NCBI RefSeq assembly: GCF_002117445.1
Contig: NZ_CP019937.1
Coordinates: 1,857,501-1,921,500 of the forward strand
Origin: Ketogulonicigenium robustum
GTDB taxonomy: Bacteria > Pseudomonadota > Alphaproteobacteria > Rhodobacterales > Rhodobacteraceae
Direction: 5' to 3'
DNA: 64,000 bases
A program made the position numbers and the translations under genes. This document shows, piece by piece, positions 59,305-64,000 of this stretch; positions within the stretch are counted from its first letter, which is position 1; each line of letters opens with the position of its first letter. The notes beneath the pieces are model-generated. The model searched no databases and had not been told where the DNA came from. It was given only the letters and a program-made list of their open reading frames with translations.

Positions 59305-60176
59305 CAGCGGCGCTCCTTTTGGCCGCGCGCGATGGATCGCACGTAAAAGGCGCCAAAGACGGCACAAATCGCAAAGGTGACCACCGCCTGCGTCATCGCC
59401 ATGCGCGTATCCAGCACTTGGCTAAAGGTGCGCTGCATGAACGGGCCCATCATTTCGGGGCTGGCCGGCCCCAGCACATAGGGGAAGGTGAAGGCCGAAA
59501 AGATGCCCAGCACGGTAAACGACAGCACCACCAGAATCGAATTGCCGATCTGGGGCAGGATCACATGGTGAAACACCGCCAGCTTGCCCGCGCCCGCATC
59601 GCGCGCCGCATCGACCGCGTTATCGGACACCGCGCCAAGTCCTGCGACCAGCAGCAGCACCGTCAGCGGAATATTGTCCCACACCAACCCGATAATCGGC
59701 CCCATCGGCGTCAGGTAAGGCGAGTGGATTTTGGGCAGCCCCATATTCACCAGCAGAATATCCACAGCGCCATTGGGCCCGATCGTGCGGATCAGCGCAT
59801 AGGCCAGAATGACCGAAGGAACGAACAGCGGAAACAGCGTCAGCCCCTGCACGATGCTGGCAACGCGGCTTTTGGCAAAGCGCAAATACAGTGCGATCGG
59901 CAGGCAGATCGCCATCAGCAGCGCCGCACAAACCGCCGTGACCCACAGCGTCAGCCACAGGTTTTTCAAACTATAGGCATCGGTAAAGAAAAAGGCATAG
60001 GTGTCCAGCGCCAGATGCCCGTCGACCACCATCGTCCGCCATAAGGCATTGAAGATGGGGAAAATAATCAGCCACGCCAAAAGCCCCACCGGAACGGCAA
60101 CAAGAAGGAGGCCGACCAGCCCCCTTCCGTTGCGTTTTCCGTGGGTCTTGGCGGCCTTGATGTCCGCCGCGCTCAT
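59304..60176 (-). CDS. ABC transporter permease (first permease of the 56.7-61.3 kb importer)
   Basis: A 290-residue permease of the PotB type. EAA loop is VDAARDAGAGKLAVFHHVILP. The polar N-terminus (about 20 residues) leads into the first helix LVGLLLVAVPVGLLAWLIIF. Start at 60176 overlaps the stop of the binding-protein gene (TGATG). Confidence 0.88.
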   Translation of the reverse strand: MSAADIKAAKTHGKRNGRGLVGLLLVAVPVGLLAWLIIFPIFNALWRTMVVDGHLALDTYAFFFTDAYSLKNLWLTLWVTAVCAALLMAICLPIALYLRFAKSRVASIVQGLTLFPLFVPSVILAYALIRTIGPNGAVDILLVNMGLPKIHSPYLTPMGPIIGLVWDNIPLTVLLLVAGLGAVSDNAVDAARDAGAGKLAVFHHVILPQIGNSILVVLSFTVLGIFSAFTFPYVLGPASPEMMGPFMQRTFSQVLDTRMAMTQAVVTFAICAVFGAFYVRSIARGQKERR

Positions 60177-61321
60177 CAGTCGCGGGCCACGTTCGGTGCG
60201 ACGGCGCGATACCAGCCATCGTTGATCGCCGATTCCCACGCCCCGCCCGGGAATGTCGGGATCGAGGTCGGGATGACGTCCTTGAACTGCTCGCGCAGCG
60301 CCGGATCGACGTAATCCCAGCTAACACCGGGGAAACCGCCCAGTTCGGTCAACACGGCCGACTGGATGTCTTCGGTCAGCAGGAAGTCGGCCAGTTTCAG
60401 CGCAGCTTCTTTTTGCACGCCATTGGCCAGCACCACCGCACGCGAGAAACCGCCGCACAGCGCCAGATCCTGCAATTGCACAAGGCCGGTCGTCTCAGGC
60501 AGCACGCCCTGGCCGATGGCCGACAGCACTTGGTCCGACCAAACGGGAGTCATCGTCACAACGCCTTGGGCCAGCAGCTGGATCGACTGGGTGTTGCCCG
60601 CCGAATAGCTGCCGCGTTCATACAGCGCGGGGGCGATGTCGTTCAGAATGTCCCACGCTTTGCCCAGCGCCTCGGCGGCGAAAGCGTCCGAATAATTCTC
60701 GACAGTGAAGGCTCCGGGGTCGCGGCCGTTCGCCTCGTGAATGGCGCGGCGCACAAAGTTACCGCCCGAGCCACCCTTGTCGGGGCGGTTATAGATGAAT
60801 TGACCGGGGTTCGCCTTGATCCACGCCGTCAACTCGTCCCAGCTTTTGGGCGCATCGGCGGGATTCAGGCGGGTGGCATCATAGGCCAACAGCACTTGGC
60901 TACCGCGATAAGGCATCGAATAATTCGATTCCAGCGCGGCGGGGTTCACACGCGACCAGTTCGACAGGCCCGCCTGCGACAGGTCGACCCAAAGGCCAGC
61001 CTCGACGGTGCCGGTCAGTTCCTCGGGGCGGAAGGATTCGAACATTTCGGCTTGCGGGTCGGCGCCGGTGGGCAGCGCGGCCAGCGCCCGCTCGCCAATA
61101 GCGCGCAGACCAGCGTTGTCGCCCGCATCCACCACACGCAGCGCAACGCCGGGGTTGGTCGCATTAAAGCGCGGCACGATCACATTCGTCCAGAAGTCGA
61201 CGATATTCGAATCCGAGCTGGAATACATGTAAAGCGTCCCGTCCGCAGCCAGCGCGAAACGGGGCAGCGCAGCCGCTGCACCAACGGCAGCCGAGCGAAG
61301 CAGGAAAGAACGGCGATCCAT
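60176..61321 (-). CDS. Extracellular solute-binding protein with twin-arginine signal
   Basis: A 381-residue binding protein of the iron/polyamine/thiamine class. The N-terminus DRRSFLLRSAAVGAAAALP has the Arg-Arg pair, Phe and Leu of a Tat signal, so it is probably folded before export. The mature part begins LYMYSSSDSNIVDFW and contains SWDELTAWIK and a C-terminal GGAWESAINDGWY. Start at the ATG 61321; a TTG one codon upstream is less likely. First gene of the SBP-permease-permease-ATPase-GDPD operon. The GDPD gene suggests a phosphodiester ligand rather than iron. Confidence 0.88.
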   Translation of the reverse strand: MDRRSFLLRSAAVGAAAALPRFALAADGTLYMYSSSDSNIVDFWTNVIVPRFNATNPGVALRVVDAGDNAGLRAIGERALAALPTGADPQAEMFESFRPEELTGTVEAGLWVDLSQAGLSNWSRVNPAALESNYSMPYRGSQVLLAYDATRLNPADAPKSWDELTAWIKANPGQFIYNRPDKGGSGGNFVRRAIHEANGRDPGAFTVENYSDAFAAEALGKAWDILNDIAPALYERGSYSAGNTQSIQLLAQGVVTMTPVWSDQVLSAIGQGVLPETTGLVQLQDLALCGGFSRAVVLANGVQKEAALKLADFLLTEDIQSAVLTELGGFPGVSWDYVDPALREQFKDVIPTSIPTFPGGAWESAINDGWYRAVAPNVARD

Positions 61322-61441
61322 CAAGTGGTCTTTCTGTTTTGATCCGATGGAGGGCTTTTGCGGCGCTTACACGACAAAGCCGCAACGGCTGTGCGAAAGT
61401 TTTTTGACAAGGCGCATGCGGGCGTAACATGCAGTCGCGCC
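61322..61441. other. Upstream region of the Tat-dependent binding-protein gene
   Basis: About 120 bases upstream of the binding-protein start with no gene. On the minus strand a TTGTCA (in TTGTCAAAAAAC, near 61405) could be a -35 box; no convincing -10 was found. Confidence 0.3.
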
Positions 61442-61781
61442 ATCGGGCTGCTCATACCGCACCCCAGCATCGGTGCGAAATCGACCACTCGCGCCATCGC
61501 ACTGGGCGTAATTTCTGCCCGTAATCCACACCTATTCGGGTGTTGATGCTGCCGCGCGTTCGCTGATACGGATGGCGCAATTCTTCATGCTGCCCCTGCA
61601 CACCGCCGCCGCCCGAGACGCTCTGCCTGACATGATATCGGGGGTGCGTTTCGCGATCGCGCTGCTGGTCGTCCCGCCCAAGATGATCGGCGCGCAACAA
61701 AAGGCTGGTGCGTTCTTGCGGCCTTCGGCGGCGCAAAACAATCGGCTACGGGCCACACCCGCCCGCAGTCGCCACATATGA
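61442..61781 (+). pseudogene. Decayed SsuC/TauC-type ABC permease fragment
   Basis: Two neighbouring frames give consecutive pieces of a nitrate/sulfonate/taurine-type permease. Frame 1 (61442-61543) encodes IGAKSTTRAIALGV, matching the usual GIGE-S-K-x-x-x-IALGV loop, and then stops. A +1 shift later (from about 61542) the next frame encodes VDAAARSL, matching the VD-x-x-x-IEAARSLGA loop, then ALPDMISGVRFAIA and MIGAQQKAGAFL, matching the ALP-x-I-x-GLRxALG and EMIGA-x-x-GLG motifs. The N-terminal helices are missing. This is pattern recognition by eye and needs alignment. Confidence 0.5.
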
Positions 61782-61800
61782 CAAGAAAGCGAGGCCGACT

Positions 61801-62982
61801 GTGCCTTCCGACCGGCCCAACACCTGGGGGCCATTCATCCTGACAGCCGCCACCTTGGTTACAGGCACCATGGGCGCCACAATGGCCAGCCCGCTCTTTC
61901 CATTATACGAGGCCGGCTGGGGCCTGCTGCACGCGCAGACCACGCTGATCTACGTGATCTATATGCTGGGCGTGTTGGCGTCGTTTCTGTTTTTTGCCCG
62001 CCTCAGCGACAGCATCGGCGCGGTAACAGTGCTGCGCCTTGCCAGCGGGCTGATGCTGCTGGGGCTGATCGCATCAGCCGGTGCGGCCCTCCTGCCGGTG
62101 GGCGGGCTATGGGTTTTGTTCACGGGGCGCTTTTTGATCGGCGTTGCCTCGGGGATGATCTCGACCGCCGCGGCTATGGGCATGGCCCAGTTAGAGCCAC
62201 AGGGCATTCGGCACGCGCCCTTTGTGACGTCGGTCACAACGATGGCGGGGTTCGGGCTTGGCCCGCTGGTGTGCGGGTTGATCGCCCAATTCGCACCATG
62301 GCCGCTGATCACGCCCTATGTGGTCGTATTGGTGCCGGTGATGGCCATTCTGGCAGGGCTGCTGCGCCTGAAACCGCCCGCGCGGCCACGGCGGCCGGTC
62401 TCGCTGCTTCCGCAACTGGGGTGGCCCGCGCAAAGCGGCCTGTTGCTGGTCGGATCTTTCGCCGTATTCGCCGCCTACGCGCTGTTCAGCCTGCTGGCAT
62501 CGCTTGCGCCATCGTTTCTGGGCGATGTGCTGCCGTGGCGCGGGCCAGGGGTATCGGGCACGGTCGTGGGGTCGGTGCTATTCCTGTCGGCGGGGGTGCA
62601 GATCATCGCGCGCAAACTGCCGACGGGCCGCACACTGCCGCTGGCGCTGGGCCTGATGGGCTGCGGGGCGCTGCTGCTGATCCCTTCGATGCTGTTCAAC
62701 GCGGCGGCGGCCTTCCTTCTTGCCGATGTTCTGATCGGCCTTGGGCACGGGCTGTCGTTTATGTCGGGCATCCGCATCGTGCACGCGATGACGGGCGACG
62801 AAGACCGCGCAGGCGTACTGGCAAGCTTCCTCAGCATATCGTACCTCGGGGCGATTTTCCCGACGCTGGCGGTGGGGTATCTGGCCGACATCAGCGGCCT
62901 CGGCACGGCTGTGATCAGCTTTGGCGCGGCGGCGGCCCTGCTGTGCGTGGCGCTTGCCCTGCTGCAGCGACGCCTGCGCTAG
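61801..62982 (+). CDS. MFS transporter
   Basis: A 393-residue, 12-helix major facilitator. The loop between helices 2 and 3 is FARLSDSIGAVTVL, a diverged motif A, and the second half has a longer linker with KPPARPRRP. It has no close functional match that I recognise; a drug or metabolite exporter is the default guess. The start is taken as GTG at 61801, with GAGG 6 bases upstream and the first helix soon after; an ATG at 61708 would add an unlikely basic leader overlapping the pseudogene. Confidence 0.8.
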   Translation: MPSDRPNTWGPFILTAATLVTGTMGATMASPLFPLYEAGWGLLHAQTTLIYVIYMLGVLASFLFFARLSDSIGAVTVLRLASGLMLLGLIASAGAALLPVGGLWVLFTGRFLIGVASGMISTAAAMGMAQLEPQGIRHAPFVTSVTTMAGFGLGPLVCGLIAQFAPWPLITPYVVVLVPVMAILAGLLRLKPPARPRRPVSLLPQLGWPAQSGLLLVGSFAVFAAYALFSLLASLAPSFLGDVLPWRGPGVSGTVVGSVLFLSAGVQIIARKLPTGRTLPLALGLMGCGALLLIPSMLFNAAAAFLLADVLIGLGHGLSFMSGIRIVHAMTGDEDRAGVLASFLSISYLGAIFPTLAVGYLADISGLGTAVISFGAAAALLCVALALLQRRLR

Positions 62983-62996
62983 CCATAGACCCGCTG

Positions 62997-63016
62997 GTAT
63001 AATCTCGCAGTTATAC
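62997..63016. promoter_or_regulatory. Palindrome with -10-like TATAAT upstream of the ThuA gene
   Basis: GTATAA (62997-63002) and TTATAC (63011-63016) form an inverted repeat with an 8-base spacer; TATAAT (62998-63003) resembles a -10 box. It may be a promoter with an overlapping operator. Confidence 0.4.
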
Positions 63017-63074
63017 AAGGCAGGCAAAATGTCATTATCCCGCGCGCCGAATGCGCCCTAGGCTTTGCCCGCAC

Positions 63075-63098
63075 GCCGCCCTTGGGGAGAAGGGCGGC
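63075..63098 (+). promoter_or_regulatory. Stable hairpin in the leader of the ThuA gene
   Basis: GCCGCCCTT (63075-63083) pairs with AAGGGCGGC (63090-63098), loop GGGGAG, ending 16 bases before the start codon and just before the GAGGGAGGA ribosome site. No T-run, so not a simple terminator. Confidence 0.55.
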
Positions 63099-63114
63099 GG
63101 CGAGGGAGGACGAC

Positions 63115-63993
63115 ATGACATTGAAAAGCCTTTCGAAACTGGCGATTGCCGGAACAATGGCGCTTGGCTGCACGCTTGTCGGGCAGGCCGCAAACGCACA
63201 GAACGGCGCTGTGTGCCAAGGCCTCGACCCCGCCTGCTACAATGACTGGGGCGGGCGCGATCCGGCGACAAACGGGTATAGCGTGCTGATCTACAGCCGC
63301 GTGGCCGAGGGCAGCAACCCGCACGCCAACACGCCCTACGGCATCGCCCGACTGACCGACCTGCTGGAGAGCGCCGACATCAAAGTCACCGCCACCAGCG
63401 AGGTGACCGACGTGCAGGGCGCGCGCCAACTGCGGGCCTATGACGCGGTGATCTTCTTCAATACCCAACGCGATGTTCTGGACAGCGCGGCGATGATGGC
63501 GCTGCGCATCTATATGGAAAGCGGCGGCGGGTTTGTCGGGATCCACAACGCATTCGGCACGATGTACAACTGGGAATGGTATCGCGGCCTGTTGGGCAAT
63601 ACCCAGCTGTTCGACCACGGGCCAAACCAGCCGGGCACCGTGAACGTGATTACCGCAGGCGATGCCTCGACGCGCGACCTGCAGCCTAGCTTCACCGTGA
63701 CGGACGAGTTCTACAACATCTGGCCCGACCCGCAGATGGGCGGCAATATCCGTGTTCTGCTGGCGTCCGACGATTCCACCCGCGAACGCGGCACACAAGG
63801 CTACAACGGCCACCCCGGCACCTACGAAGGCCTGCACCCCGTCAGCTGGTGCCACTATTACGACGGTGGCCGCGCCTTCCTGACAGTCCTTGGCCATACC
63901 GAGGAAATCTTCGACGACGCCAACTTCCGCGCGCATATCTTGGGCGGGGTCGAAAGCGCAATGGGCCGCCAGCCCTTCTGTCAGGGCGAATGA
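63115..63993 (+). CDS. Secreted ThuA-domain protein
   Basis: A 292-residue protein with a Sec signal peptide (ends GQAANAQ, about residue 28). The ThuA (trehalose-utilisation) fold, a class I glutamine-amidotransferase-like domain, is seen in YDAVIFFNTQRDVLD, GGGFVGIHNAFGTMYNWEWY, HPVSWCHYYDGGRAFLTVLGHTEE and HILGGVESAMG. Such proteins occur with sugar catabolism, often as secreted enzymes of unknown reaction. Strong GAGGGAGG ribosome site. The longer in-frame ATG at 63082 lies in the leader hairpin and is less likely. The gene ends 7 bases before the window edge. Confidence 0.88.
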   Translation: MTLKSLSKLAIAGTMALGCTLVGQAANAQNGAVCQGLDPACYNDWGGRDPATNGYSVLIYSRVAEGSNPHANTPYGIARLTDLLESADIKVTATSEVTDVQGARQLRAYDAVIFFNTQRDVLDSAAMMALRIYMESGGGFVGIHNAFGTMYNWEWYRGLLGNTQLFDHGPNQPGTVNVITAGDASTRDLQPSFTVTDEFYNIWPDPQMGGNIRVLLASDDSTRERGTQGYNGHPGTYEGLHPVSWCHYYDGGRAFLTVLGHTEEIFDDANFRAHILGGVESAMGRQPFCQGE

Positions 63994-64000
63994 CCACCCT

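Overview
The window looks like chromosomal DNA of an alphaproteobacterium of the Rhodobacteraceae. It is GC-rich, with strong G/C preference at third codon positions. It carries a 14-gene nuoA-N operon interrupted by small accessory genes typical of that family, a tRNA-His without an encoded G-1, an OxyR/KatG pair and many ABC importers. Genus is not determinable by eye. No insertion sequence, phage gene, rRNA gene or CRISPR array was seen. All family names are recalled from sequence features; no search was run.

Left part (1-26.9 kb) is mostly housekeeping. Bases 1-6.6 kb hold a truncated SPOR-type membrane protein, argS, a DEAD-box RNA helicase, a small secreted protein of unknown role and ribonuclease J. 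Bases 6.7-23.8 kb are one long minus-strand operon: nuoA-B-C, a sulfotransferase-like gene, nuoD, a lipoprotein gene, nuoE, a DUF5337-type gene, nuoF, a DUF5333-type gene, nuoG-H-I-J-K-L-M-N and birA. Many junctions overlap by 1-10 bases, so the genes are probably translationally coupled. Then come gph, glmU coupled to an AlkD-like HEAT-repeat gene, and a 69-residue DUF6324-type protein.

Middle part (27-36.3 kb) is a set of short independent units: tRNA-His, a GT61 glycosyltransferase, an Lrp regulator divergent from a benzoylformate-decarboxylase-like ThDP enzyme, an MFS exporter with a NUDIX hydrolase, and katG divergent from oxyR.

Right part (36.3-64 kb) is accessory metabolism and transport. 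Bases 36.3-50 kb form a candidate catabolic locus: a four-gene operon (CMD protein, AhpD-like protein, hydantoinase A, hydantoinase B), a LysR regulator, a peptide-type binding protein with an alpha/beta hydrolase, and an FAD monooxygenase leading a Dpp-type BCDF transporter. Together they suggest uptake, oxidation and ring or amide hydrolysis of an unknown nitrogenous substrate. Bases 50-61.3 kb form a glycerophosphodiester locus: an inositol-phosphatase-family enzyme, a SorC regulator, ugpBAE, a glycerophosphodiester phosphodiesterase and a HAD phosphatase on the plus strand. Facing it is a second ABC importer that carries its own ATPase and a second phosphodiesterase. The window ends with a decayed SsuC/TauC-type permease fragment, an MFS transporter and a secreted ThuA-domain protein.
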